Shown: positions 38,801 to 49,314 of the stretch, piece after piece
Layout: every line of letters starts with the position of its first letter
Numbering within the stretch: the first letter of the stretch is position 1
Assembly: GCA_022749755.1 (NCBI GenBank)
Contig: CM040449.1
Span: 15,782,363-15,846,362 of the forward strand
Source of the DNA: Azadirachta indica
Lineage: Eukaryota; Streptophyta; Magnoliopsida; Sapindales; Meliaceae
Length of the DNA: 64,000 nt
Direction: 5' to 3'
Position numbers and translations under genes: made by a program
Notes under the pieces: generated by a model
The model's database searches: none
What the model was told of the DNA's origin: nothing
Seen by the model: the letters and a program-made list of their open reading frames with translations, nothing else

Positions 38801-39166
38801 CAAGCATTTCCCTAAGGTACTTAGGCTTATTGTTACAGTGTTCATAAGCATCTTCTACTTTGTCAATGACATTACGATTTTCCTTCTATATAAATTGATG
38901 CCCATGTTGTTGGGAGTTTTAAAAATTAGAACTATGGTCTATCTCTTCGTGCCTATTCCAAATGTTATATGTTGGTAGAAAACCTTTCTGAAACAAATGT
39001 TTCCTAATTTGTTAGAGTTTATGAAAATCCATATTGCAACAAGAGTTACATAGACATCTAATTGACCTACGTTTTTAGCATTCAACATTTCAAAATTTAA
39101 GAACCTATCAATCACAATTTCATATTCTGTTGATAATCTCTTGCTAAACATCCAATGTTTATCCAT
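35850..39166 (-). pseudogene. TNP2-type transposase pseudogene of CACTA-2
   Basis: Starting at 39166 the minus strand reads 'MDKHWMFSKRLSTEYEIVID', the Transposase-associated N-terminal domain. At about 38340-38040 it reads 'KWPKFAEDPKNLRLALLTDG' and 'PGNALDVYLAPLIE', diagnostic of Transposase_21 (tnp2). 37568-37302 contains 'YLPLAYCTLSKQEKKMLYQT', the start of DUF4218. About 37010-36900 reads 'YKSYVQNRNRPKGCIAETY'. 36270-36080 is DUF4216 ('KDKNPYFSGMAFYGVTDEI'). Numerous in-frame stops and frameshifts (for example after 'YNLAYSPT') show it is dead. An active TNP2 would cut and transfer the element ends in the nucleus. Confidence 0.9.
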
Positions 39167-39597
39167 CTTTTATGCGAGCAACCTATTTATTTGTTACTAT
39201 TCCATTAGTTTATTTAGAAGTTAACAACACAAAATATTGTAATATATTACATGTCAATAGGTTTTATTAATGGCCTGATTTACTATGTTTTTTATTTCTA
39301 GTTTTAAAAATCTAATGTGAAAAGGAAAATAGGGTTTCATTCATACCACATGTTCAAAGTATCCAAACAATCCTAACTTAATAATTAGGCAAAGCAAAAT
39401 CAAATCTATTCATAGTGTGCAAACCATTCAAAATATGCATAACATTGAAGCGTATGAAATTATCAAAATGCCAAAATTATGGTTTTTAATACAATCAATA
39501 TGCAATCTATTTGAAGTCATGCATGCAAGCAGTATGCAATCAAAGAATACAAGATATATGCACAATTACACACAAGAAACAACGTACAAATATCCAA

Positions 39598-39700
39598 CAT
39601 GTCTATAGCCATAAGAAACAACACTTCAATAGCAAGCACATCTATAGCCACAAAAAGTCCACTTCAATATCTATCACATCTATAGCCACAACCATTTTAA
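39598..39700. repeat. Three-copy 38/39-bp minisatellite
   Basis: The motif 'ca(c/t)(a/g)tctatagcca(c/t)aa' plus spacer recurs at 39598, 39637 and 39675, giving periods of 39 and 38 bp. It lies near the 5' end of CACTA-2, upstream of TNP2. Confidence 0.7.
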
Positions 39701-40967
39701 TTCACACCTCCAATGTGTCTATCAATCACAACCAAACAACAATAACCCTCCAATCAACAAAAAAAAATACTCTTAAGTAGAAAAAATGATAAGTAAGATA
39801 ACTGACCTAAAAGCAACAACAACCTCTCCAATCAACAAAACATAGCAGAAATAGCAATCCCTATAAAGGAAAAAATAATTTTAGCAAATACAATTAATAA
39901 CAAAAAAGAAATAATAGTACAAACCCAAACACTGAAATCCAACCATTCCATTAAAAAACAACATCCGAGTAACCAAAACAGGATAAATAACAAACATAAT
40001 ACGCATGCAAAATTATATCTGATGAAAAAACACAAATAAGAATTTTTTGACTCCTCGATAAACTAAATACAAGCACAACAAACCCAACCATCATATTAAA
40101 TATATAATGCCTAAAAACAATATGAAAGAGAATTGAAATACAGATGCAAAATAGATTTAATGAAAGACACAAAAGTGTTGTTTCATTGAAAAACCAAATG
40201 AAACCAAAAAAGTTGCTCCAAGAACATCATATAAGAACCGCCCTTCACAATAGACAACAATATTCAACAAACCAAGGTCAATCAAGCCAAATAAATAATG
40301 GAACCCTAACCTATTCAACAAATAATATAAAAGCAAAGAAAATATTGAAGTATACAAACCTAGTTAAGCTTTAAAATATTGAACTGGTTATTTGGCTATG
40401 TAAATCGAACAAATTTTTGCAGGTAATTTTCAAACTCGCTTATTTTAGGGTAATCTATAGAGGTCAAACAAAAAGGATGGCTTTGGGGTTACGTTTCAGA
40501 GGCTTGGTCGGTGTTTGACTAGTAAATGATGACTAAGTAAAGGATTGAACAATAACTCTATGCTTTGGGTTTGTAGGTTAGGATTAAGAATGTAGTAATG
40601 TTATGTCAAATAGTGAGAGAGGGGATCAAAACTTGTGGGGAAAAACTTAAAGCTAATATTTGGCACAGTAATAAAAGTCATCATTCCTTTTTATAATTTT
40701 AAACAATAAAAAATATCACACCTGAAACGATGTCATTTTCCATATTCTACTGCAAAAATGACATCATTTTATTGAGTTACACTTAAGGATCAGCAAACCC
40801 TGATACCTCGAATTCAGTGTCAATAAATGGTGATACACTTCTGTTATTTCTGGGAAAAATTTCATTTTATCCATATTTTCTGACACCTAGCCTAAACAAT
40901 TAGGACCCTAGTAGTGAATGCAACAATATCTTATAAAATATTTGTAAATGACGTATTTATAGACACT

Positions 40968-41399
40968 TGTCACACCCCTCAACTAACATTTTGCTAGTCC
41001 CTAGTAAATTATGTGGTGAATAATATAAAAATTTTGAAGGATTTTGAAGGTGGGTTTTTTTTTTTTCGTAGCAACAATAAAACTAAAGTTGTAAGGAACA
41101 TCCAAAGACTAGAAAAGTATCACTTCCAAGTCAACTATAATCACATGTATAAGTTAGAAACTTACAAGGAAACATTGTTATCAAAGCAAACACATATTCA
41201 CATTATTGTTAAAACATCATGCCAATCCCCGAAATCACAAATATGAATGATATTTCAAAAGAAAATATACTCTATAATGTTTAGGATAATGTCACTCATT
41301 CAATATGGAATTCTAAGAATAAGATAAGGATAACTCAAGTTTTACACCCCAGTTAAAAGAAATTATTGGCCACAAGCACTGTTCACGCGGGGCGTGACA
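40968..41399 (-). repeat. 3' LTR (LTR1) of gypsy element A
   Basis: This 432-bp block begins TGTCACACCCC on the plus strand and ends GGGGCGTGACA. Read on the minus strand it starts TGTCACGCCCC directly after the purine-rich tract GGTGGGGGAGGA (41400-41411). That arrangement marks the 3' LTR of a minus-strand gypsy element. Its interior is not alike to the LTR at the element's other side (43593-43872) apart from the ends and a 'CTGGGGTGT' patch. Confidence 0.65.
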
Positions 41400-41411
41400 T
41401 CCTCCCCCACC
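41400..41411 (-). promoter_or_regulatory. Polypurine tract of gypsy element A
   Basis: On the minus strand GGTGGGGGAGGA immediately precedes the LTR start TGTCACGCCCC. This is the primer for plus-strand DNA synthesis in Ty3/gypsy elements. It directly abuts the end of the chromodomain reading frame. Confidence 0.7.
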
Positions 41412-43426
41412 TAAATGTGTAACGTCCTTATCGCGTTTTCCTCACGGAACCTCCTTATATGCTCTTGGAATTGCCATGGTGCATCTTCATACTCCCATGT
41501 AGCCTCGTTTTCGAGCAAACCCTTCCACTTGACGAAATATTCCGTGTAGTTCGGCACTCCTCGCTTTCGAACTTGTCGATCTGCAAGGATGCATTCAACC
41601 TCCTTCTCGAAAGAGGTTACCATAGCAGTTGGAGCTCGTTTTGACTCCCCTCGGCTCGAGTCTTCCTCATCTCCATGGTAAGGCTTTAACATGCTTACAT
41701 GGAAGACGGGATGGATCTTCAATTTTGGAGGAAGATGATCTTGGTGAGACACTTTGCGCTTCAAGCCCTTCTTGAATTGCATGGCCGAAAGTGTCTTAAT
41801 CTCCTCCTTATTTGATCTTGATATTGGAACCATGCACGCCTTGCCTCCATCAAAGATGTACATAATGTTGGCAAATGGTACTAGCACGACCCTCATTTGA
41901 TCAAAGAAATCCATCCCAAGCACAATTTTGTGGTTGTCCATAGGTACTACTGACCAATCTACCAGACCTTTCCATTCTCCAATAGTGGTTTCGACCTTCT
42001 GCGCTACACCTTTGATTGGTTTAGCGGCCGAATTTACTGCATTTATGGTGCCGTCTTTGTTGGTCACCTTGAGACCTAGTTGTTTGGCTTCATCAACCTG
42101 CACAAAATTATGTGAGGCTCCGGTATCAACTAAGGTTTTCATGCGTACCTTGTTGATCACCACATCAACATAGATAAGCCCCTTTACTTGTGCCTTCGGA
42201 ACTGTTCGAATGGCATTGAGTAGTTGCAAAGAACCCATTGCCGCGTCACCTTCTCGACTTGGTGGTTCCTCCGCACGAGCCACCATGGCGTTCAATGCAT
42301 TCCTTTTCGGGCAATCCTGCATCCAATAAAGACCATCGCAAAAGTAGCAATTTCGAGAAGGTTTGGAATCCTTCTCTTTGTCATTCTTTGGCTTCTCTTT
42401 GCCGCTAGATGGTTTGCGGAAACCGTCTCCTTGCGATTTGCTATGGTCTCCCCCACCTTTATCGTGGCCACCCTTCTTGTCCTTGGCCTTGATATTTGAT
42501 CGCTCACTTGAGTAATCAGTGAGAGTCTCTGCAACGGCTATGGCGGTTACAAGATCTTGCACGCTTCTTCTCCTAAGCTCCGTCTTCGCCCATCCTTGGA
42601 GCCCATCCATGAAGAAAAAGAGCGAATCCTCGTCGCTCATATTCGGAATCTCTAACACCAAGCTAGTAAACTCCTTGATGTAGTCCCGCAAGCTTTTGGA
42701 TTGTTTGAGACGTCGCAACCGACCTCGTGCTTCCTCTTCGGCATTTTCCGGATAGAATTGCTGTTTGAGTTCCCGCTTGAAGTCATCGAAATTTTCGATG
42801 GTGCATATCCCTTTACCAATGTCACCATACCACCTTCTCCACCACAACATAGCCACATCGGTTAGATAATGAGTGGCGGTACTTACCTTGATTTGTTCAT
42901 CGGTGATGCCCATCACTTCAACATATTGTTCGATTCCCCACAAGAAGTTGTCCACGTTCTTGGCACTCCTCGAACTATTATAGAACTTGGGGTTGGGGAC
43001 ATCGACTCTTGGTGCTTTACGTGTGGTAGTCATCCCACTTGCTGCCGCACGCTTGCACAAAGCCACATCCTCCTTAATTATGGCAAGTTCCCGATCAATG
43101 TAGGCTCGAATGTCCCTAAACATACGGTCGTGAACCGCTAGCAACTCTTACTTGAAGGCATCCTCGAGTTTGGCGGTAGACACCTCCACTACCTCACAAA
43201 GAGCATTGTCTTTCGCTTCCAACCCGTCGAAGCGCTGCTCCATCTCATCAAGGCGTGAGTCTACGCTTGCCACAAAAGCTTCCACGCTAGCTACTCTAGT
43301 GTTCAGGCCAGCTACCATGTCTTTGGACTGCGCCCTCTTACTTCCACCCTTGGTAAGACGTTGCTCGTCACGTCCCTGTACTTGGGCCTCCTCACCTGCA
43401 ATGGTAATGTCGGAAACGTTGGCCAT
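41411..43426 (-). pseudogene. Chromovirus gag-protease fused to chromodomain, RT/RNase H/integrase core deleted
   Basis: One reading frame runs from ATG at 43426 to 41411, interrupted by a single TAA (43148-43150) after 92 residues of helical gag N-terminus. The 577-codon remainder (43144-41411) holds a gag retrotransposon domain (about residues 50-200), a basic linker and a zinc knuckle C266-X2-C269-X3-Tyr273-X4-C278 with Tyr where His is usual. The aspartic protease motif LVDTGAS (Asp340) follows. At about residues 460-472 it jumps from the protease-RT linker ('QFKKGLKRK') into the C-terminal tail of integrase ('LPPKLKIHPVFHVSMLKPYH'). A chromodomain ends it (about 512-565, 'EYFVKWKGL...ATWE'). 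The roughly 750-900 residues of RT, RNase H and integrase core usual in chromoviruses are missing, in frame. Such a product could still form capsids. Confidence 0.9.
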
Positions 43427-43577
43427 TCCTTTTGATAGAGTTTCCCCTCACGTAACTTTTGTTTTGAAAGCTCCCTCTCAACAAGGTCTCCACTCAACCT
43501 TGTGTTGCTCAACCTTGACGAGAAAGTGAGGCCGTGACACGGTAACAATCTACCAGTCCTTTCCATTCTCTGATGGT

Positions 43578-43590
43578 GGCTCTGATACCA
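43578..43590 (-). promoter_or_regulatory. Primer binding site, initiator tRNA-Met type
   Basis: On the minus strand TGGTATCAGAGCC, complementary to the 3' end of plant initiator tRNA-Met, lies two bases inside the LTR ending at 43593. It marks the start of the internal region of gypsy element A. Confidence 0.85.
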
Positions 43591-43592
43591 TC

Positions 43593-44628
43593 TGTCACGC
43601 CCCCAGCGGAGCAGCACGTGCGTCACCCTCGTAGACCCCCTTATCAAGGATAAGCCTTGTTAGCACGTCGCATATGTAACTGGTTTCGGCCTACCTTGGC
43701 CTCATCAGGAGGACGGCTTCAATCCTCGACCAGTTTGGGCAGGGTTGGTCTAAGTCCCCTCTACATAATAGCCCTTGGGACCGAAGCCGACTTTGCACCA
43801 TGAAACATCAATGTGCTTGAGTTGTCACACCCCAGCACACCCAGCCAATATGCGATCTCTCGTGCCGTGACATTCTCTCCCACCGAAATCGTGCACGACC
43901 TCATGCACGCGGCCATCTTCAAATTTTTTGCCAACTCAATTGGTAGATCATCGAGGTCCTACCCTGCATACCGCTCCACTCCATAACGCCCATCTCCCCC
44001 GGAAGCTAGGAGACTCCCATAAAGAGAACACAGTAACATCACGTCGTGCGGGCACGCCATCCTCGACGTAAGGTGGTAGCAGTGCTTGGCGTAGATGAGG
44101 CGCTATGCGGTTGCCTTTCAAACCACTATGCTCATCTTCCCCCAAGAAGATCCCCATACCGCAGGACACAACGTGGTGCGAGCACGCCCACATTCGGGGC
44201 TGCGTGGCGAAGGGTCACACAATAAACACCCCATTTTCCCTCGCCCAATCTTACGGGCTAATATCCTCGGCCGTCTCGGTGGATTCCCACAGGAGTCAGG
44301 AACGTAGCGAGATTTTGCGAAAATTCTTGTTCTTGCTTTGATATCATCTGTCACATGCCCAGCGGAGCAGCACGTGCGGCACCCTCGTAGACCCCCTTAT
44401 CGAGGGTAAGCCTTATTAGCGCGTCGCATATGTAACTGGTTTCGGCTTACCTTGACCTCATCAGAAGGACGACTTCAGTTCCCGACCAGTTCGGGCAGGG
44501 GTGGTCTAAGTCCCCTCTACATAATAGCCCTTGGGACCGAAGCCGACTTTGCACCATGAAACATCAATGTGCTTGAGTTGTCACATTTCAGCACACCCAG
44601 CCAATATGCGATCTCTCGTGCCGTGACA
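43593..44628 (-). mobile_element. LTR-bounded non-coding unit (TRIM-like), LTR2-internal-LTR3
   Basis: Two direct repeats of 280 bp each, 43593-43872 and 44349-44628, are about 90% alike by eye. Both start TGTCAC and end GTGACA, and they flank a 476-bp internal stretch. In minus orientation the internal stretch has a decayed tRNA-Met primer site next to LTR3 ('gatgatatcaaagc', 44335-44348) and a purine tract next to LTR2 ('cggtgggagagaa', 43873-43885). The whole, 1036 bp, has the plan of a terminal-repeat retrotransposon in miniature. LTR2 also serves as the right LTR of gypsy element A. The interior is GC-rich compared with its surroundings. Open frames in it overlap on both strands and look like chance. 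Confidence 0.7.
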
Positions 44629-45310
44629 TCTAGCTCTCTAGGATGCCTTTAGAAATGGCAATCTATGCATTTTGCCATAAATGCATCCTTCACGTATTTT
44701 CTTTTCAAGAGAAATATATGATAGCCCAAGCACCATTTCTTTTTGTTTTAGTCATTTAAGGTTTTGAAATTTAGATGGTCATATCTCAAATGTCATAATG
44801 TGGATTCATCCACATTTTGACATTTTAAAACATATTTTTGCCCAAGTGGCATCACACTAAAGGAAAAACTTTATTAGGGGCCATTTTAATAGTAGTTATA
44901 AGTTGCCCCTTCTTTTTGTCAATTATGAGACATTTATCATCATCAAAAGTAAGCTTGTAGCCTCTTTGAATTAATTGCCGTACTCTTGATAAGTTTTGTG
45001 CAAGGGGTAGAACATAAAAAATATTGTGAATATATTTTTCATTGCCGTCTTTAATCTTGACCGCAATAATGCCTTTTCCTTCAAAGAAACAAAACAACTT
45101 TTGTTGCTAGTGATGTGTTTTGAACGACCACTGTCTAAATACTGTACATCCCTTGATTTATTATGAACAGAATAAGCAAAATAAAATAATTGATCATGGG
45201 ATTCATTCTTTTCAGTAAAATGAGCTTCTTGTTTTTGCCGATGCCAACAATCTTTTTCAAAATGATTATGCCTTTTGCATCTTTTCTCGATTAAGGTTTT
45301 AATACAAATT
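44629..45310 (-). pseudogene. Ty1/copia gag-protease-GAG_pre-integrase fragment
   Basis: The minus strand, read across frames, gives a zinc-knuckle end ('KRHNHFEKDCWHRQKQEAHF'), then 'YLDSGRSKHI', where copia proteases have 'LDSG(C/A)S.H'. Next is a 245-bp open stretch (45097-44852) with 'GNEKYIHNIFYVLPLAQNLS' and 'QLIQRGYKLTFDDDKC'. The GAG_pre-integrase motif follows ('LWHLRYDHLNF', 'CIDCHF'). It ends abruptly at the LTR3 boundary, so the retroelement cluster interrupts or truncates it. No RT is present. The continuation was not found left of 40968. Confidence 0.8.
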
Positions 45311-46735
45311 AGTACATAATTGATGTCTTAAAATTTGGTAGAGAGGGAACGAAACTTGCAATCATTGCAACCTAAGTAATTACTTCTACGTGAGATTGTT
45401 AGAACGAAGCTTACTTTCTATAAATTATTATGACGTGTGAAAGTGCCAAGAAAGAATAGCCAATGTAGTCAATTCTGTGGGAATCTAATGGCTTCTGTGG
45501 AGAAGGATTTTGCAGGAAATTTCAAGTTGCTCTTCTACTGCTACTACTGATTTCTGCAACTTCTGTTTTCACATTGCTCGAGCTGTTGCTAGGTCCTTTA
45601 ATGTTGCTATCAAGCAAGTGTTACGGGGACAGTGAAGTTAGATCCCCTGTGATTAGTTTTATTTATGCTCTTCACTGCTGCATCAGCTAAAAATGCCCAA
45701 CTTTCACATTACCTATAATGTCTATGTCTTCGCTACGTAGGCACGTAATTTAGAAACTTGCAATAACTGTGATGCTATTCTGTGTTATGTGTTGGGGCTG
45801 CTCCTGGAACTCTTTTGTTACCTTTTGAAATAACAATAATTAATTATAGTAATAACAATTAAAAAAAATATTGACACTATGCAAATAAATTACGATGTAA
45901 ACTTTGAAATAATTCTAAGTGTGTATTTCCTTTCCTTGAATTATAAATTCCTGCATATTTTCAATGTTATTAATGATCTCTATCTAATATATACAATATT
46001 TCTACGTGTTAATTATAGTGGACTTTAACATATCCTCTAGAGCGTGCACGGTCACAAATCCTCAATCCACATAAGCTTAAGATTATATATCCACCCAATT
46101 GATGTATGTAACTTATACCAACATTATTTGTTATATCTAAGATACATTAGTTATGTTATGTAAAGTTACTATAAGTATTATACTGAAAAATTTGGTGTCA
46201 AAATAACACGCGAAATTTTAATTCATATAATATCTGCTAGATATTTCTACTATAAAAAAAAAATAATATTGAATAATCATTGTTTTATATAAAAAAAAAT
46301 CTTTCGCAAATGCTAAGTACTTTTTTTTTTTTAATCATATTACTAGCAAAACAAAGAAATTAATATGAGTGGCAAAAAGAAACCGAAAATTAAAAAATTG
46401 AAACCAAACCAATGATTTCGGCTTGGTTCTCTATGCTATTTGGTTCTTGATTATAACAATCCCTTATAATCTATATTATAGTACACATTATATTCAATTA
46501 AAAGTTACATGATGGACCCTTTTCTGATTATCTAAGGACAGTGCTAGGAAAAAAAATTAAATAAATTGTCACCGGACAAATTTATTAGAGGTCTCCTTAT
46601 TTTCACAACAGAAATGTAATCAATCACCAGATCTTACATTAAGAAAAATTAAAATATTTTATTATACATATACGTACAACTCCACACAGTACAAGAATAT
46701 TAACTGGTCCTCCGTGTGTGTGTGTGTGTGTGTGT
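45311..46735. other. AT-rich intergenic DNA
   Basis: No gene supported. Contains a GT microsatellite (about 46713-46735), a poly-T/A patch at 46255-46335, and a 'ccgaaaattaaa...ggcttggttc' patch at 46380-46450 of the kind found in degenerate plant MITEs. Confidence 0.5.
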
Positions 46736-46920
46736 TTAATTTGATGATTTTTCTTTCAAACTACTTATTGAAGCGTAAAGCATTGTCATTAAGGAATTTG
46801 ACGTCACCTTGTTCATCGACTCTTCAATTATATTTTTTATAACATTCAAAGGCAAGCAACTAAGATATCCGGTGTTAAGTATCGAAAATAAGATCCCTCC
46901 TTGACCTTGTTGATATATTT
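46736..46920 (-). pseudogene. Unidentified terminal-exon-like open stretch
   Basis: On the minus strand an acceptor-like 'cacttttag' is followed by an open frame of about 60 codons ending in TAA (46738-46736). It includes 'GGILFSILNTGYLSCLPLNV' and 'NSLMTMLYASISSL'. The composition looks protein-like, but no family is recognised and no upstream exon could be joined. It may be the last exon of a decayed gene or a chance opening. Confidence 0.25.
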
Positions 46921-47639
46921 CTAAAAGTGAAATTAATTAGTTACAAAATATATCCAAATTAATCGAAATTAAACACTTGTTACTTGAACACACAAACTTA
47001 GCTAACCATGTCTATAATTGCTAGATAAAGTTGGTCCAAACTTATTTAAAGAAAACTACCATTATTGTTAAGGTCATTTCATCAAATATTAAAGAGTAGA
47101 GGGCTTCTTTCTTTTTATTATTTTACATATGATGATTTTATTTATATGAATCTATTTTACTATGACCCAACTTTTTCATAAAATACCAAAGATATAATTT
47201 ATTTTCAATTTATTTATTTTTAATTTATGGTTCAAATTTCAGTTGAATTCTTAGGTTGGTTTGTATGAACCAAAAACCGAATCAAATTTTTGGGTTTCTA
47301 AAATATTAAAGCAAAAATCAAATCAAGCTTTAAAAAAAATTGGTTCGATTAACTCATTTAATATTGATAGGCTCATTCCTAAACTTAGTGAAATAAAAAA
47401 TTAAGATATTATTTTATCAATTTTAACAATTTAGTCCCTGTTATTGAAGGCCTCCTCGCAAAGTCTTGGCTTTGGGTTGGGATCAGAGACGAATTTAGAA
47501 AAAAATAAGAAAACAAACTGACGACAGAGATTGCAAACTTCGAGCCGCCCTGACCCATATATACCCATTTCCAAAAACCAAAATCAAAATTCTGCTTTTA
47601 CTAATTGTTCTATTAGAACCCTAATCTAATTCCACGCTA

Positions 47640-48060
47640 ACTAGATCTCAATGTTGTGCCTTCATGCATGGAGACTTTCTATGAAAAGTTGTGAGTAGTG
47701 CAAGAGGAGGAGCAAGGTCTTGCTATATTTCATGGTCACACTAGGGAAGACATCAAAAGTGCTAAACTTGCCACCATTATAGATATTGCGCAAAGAAAGC
47801 AAGTTTTGCTTCGGTAAGCTCTACCACCAAGACCTCCTAGTAATATACTGCAAGTCCCTGCTTTCATCTTCTCTTTAAGTTGATAACGCGCAACAACAAC
47901 TGCTTCTGTTACTGCCTGATTCTGTTAAGTCTCCTTCACTTGCTAATACTGTTGGCATCATCAACGGGTGCATCTAATTCTGCCTCTGTGAGTAACACTA
48001 CCATAAAAGAAGCTATGGCCAGAGCATTAAATAGGCGAGGCAATAAGACTCAGGATTGGC
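47640..48060 (+). pseudogene. Unidentified coding-like patch before the CT/TA microsatellite
   Basis: On the plus strand 47693-47815 is open ('EEEQGLAIFHGHTREDIKSA', 'LATIIDIAQRKQVLLR') and is followed by a donor-like GTAAGC. A pyrimidine-rich stretch ending 'tttaag' (47862-47879) could be an acceptor. The frames on the two sides do not join cleanly, and stops follow. A TATA-like 'catatatacccat' lies at about 47555. I do not recognise the protein. Confidence 0.25.
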
Positions 48061-48080
48061 AATTTTACGTAACAATGCAT

Positions 48081-48191
<111 letters not shown>

Positions 48192-48289
48192 GTGCATCCA
48201 CAAGCCTTGTGTAGTAATTATTGTGGATTTTTTAAATGCAAGTGGACGTTATCATTAACAAGTAATACATGATAAGTAGAGTACATCGT

Positions 48290-49314
48290 TCCCATGAGGA
48301 TTGATTCCTTACTAAGTACGGAAGTTGGTTTAACTCTAATTTTATTTGAACAAGTCAAAAACTAGAGGATATTGCCAAAAAGTAAATTAACCTAAAATAA
48401 TATAAAATTAAACTAATACTAAAATTGAATTGACAGGAAGAAGAGTTCAAATAATTAAAGCTCTAGGATGTCTGATTTAACCTTAATTAATCTGTATTAA
48501 TTCTCCAATTCTTGTTAATCAATTTATTCTCCAATTTTTCAAGGGGTATTACGGAAAAGTAAATTATTCTAAATAATATAAAATTAAACTAAGACTAAAA
48601 TCAAATTACAACAAAAAGAATTCAAATAATTAAAGCTCTAGGACATCCTATTTCACCATAACTAATCTATATTAATTCTCCAATTCTTGTTAATTAGATT
48701 ATTTTTTATAATTGATAGTCAAGAATTGCTAATCTTTCCACTAGCTTAACTCTCCCCGGGTCTAACAAAGTACCCTTGATAGCTAATCCACTATATTCCT
48801 ATGATAAATAAAATTGCCAAGAGATCATTAAGTTTTATGGATCTCATTTAACAACTGCATAAACCATGAAAGTATATTCCTAGCTCTCATGCAATCTAGG
48901 GCATTCAATACGATGAACTTGGCACATAAATCTCCTTCTAATGTCATTATGATTTTCAAATCAACTAAATAATGATCAATTGTTTAGAAGCATTAAGCAC
49001 AGTGAAGAATACTCAATCATAAATGAAAATAAACCATTAATTAACCAAGAGAAGTATGAATCAAAATTTCATAATTAGGCTAATCTTAATCCTAGAAAAA
49101 AGAAGAAAAATTAGTTCATGCTAAACATAAAGAAAACAACGAACATCGTCTTCAACATTTAAGGGAAGAGAAAAGAATGAATTGATAATGGAGTTGATTG
49201 AATCTTAAAATCTTCTTCTTCTCCACACAAGTGCCAATCCCCCCTCCCCTCCCTTCCCCCTCTCCGCCTATATTTAACCTTCACATCATCTATTTACTCC
49301 TAGAGTTAAAAAGA
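48290..49314 (-). mobile_element. Non-coding LTR-like sequence with internal direct repeat
   Basis: No coding. It resembles plant retroelement LTR or leader DNA in minus orientation (runs such as 'ctctccccgggtctaacaaa' and 'cttcaacatttaaggg'). Two adjacent diverged copies of a roughly 170-bp unit occur at about 48369-48530 and 48546-48715, sharing 'attcaaataattaaagctct' or a close variant and 'attaattctccaattcttgt'. Confidence 0.4.

Larger units (their letters stand above)
31806..40916 (-). mobile_element. CACTA (En/Spm) transposon 2, near full length, decayed
   Basis: Coding remnants on the minus strand run in the CACTA order from right to left: Transposase-associated domain, TNP2 (Transposase_21), DUF4218, DUF4216, Transposase_24-type ORF. 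Candidate ends are CACTACT at 31806 and AGTAGTG ending at 40916. They share only about 7 bp, so these termini are tentative. Support comes from inverted subterminal motifs: TTTATTGACAC near the left end (31858-31868) and its reverse complement GTGTCAATAAA near the right end (40818-40828), plus GTATCAG/CTGATAC at both ends. Flanking triplets (GAT, AAT) do not match perfectly. Confidence 0.7.

Noticed and set aside
39511..40374. Several 60-90 codon frames on both strands in the 5' part of CACTA-2
   Set aside because: They are low-complexity His/Thr/Asn or Phe/Leu-rich readings of AT-rich and minisatellite DNA upstream of the TNP2 start.
42224..43529. Plus-strand frames opposite the gag-protease gene
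   Set aside because: They are antisense shadows of the minus-strand gag-protease-chromodomain frame.
43948..44354. Overlapping open frames of 70-81 codons on both strands
   Set aside because: They fall in the GC-rich interior of the TRIM-like unit, where few stops occur by composition, and none resembles a retroelement protein.
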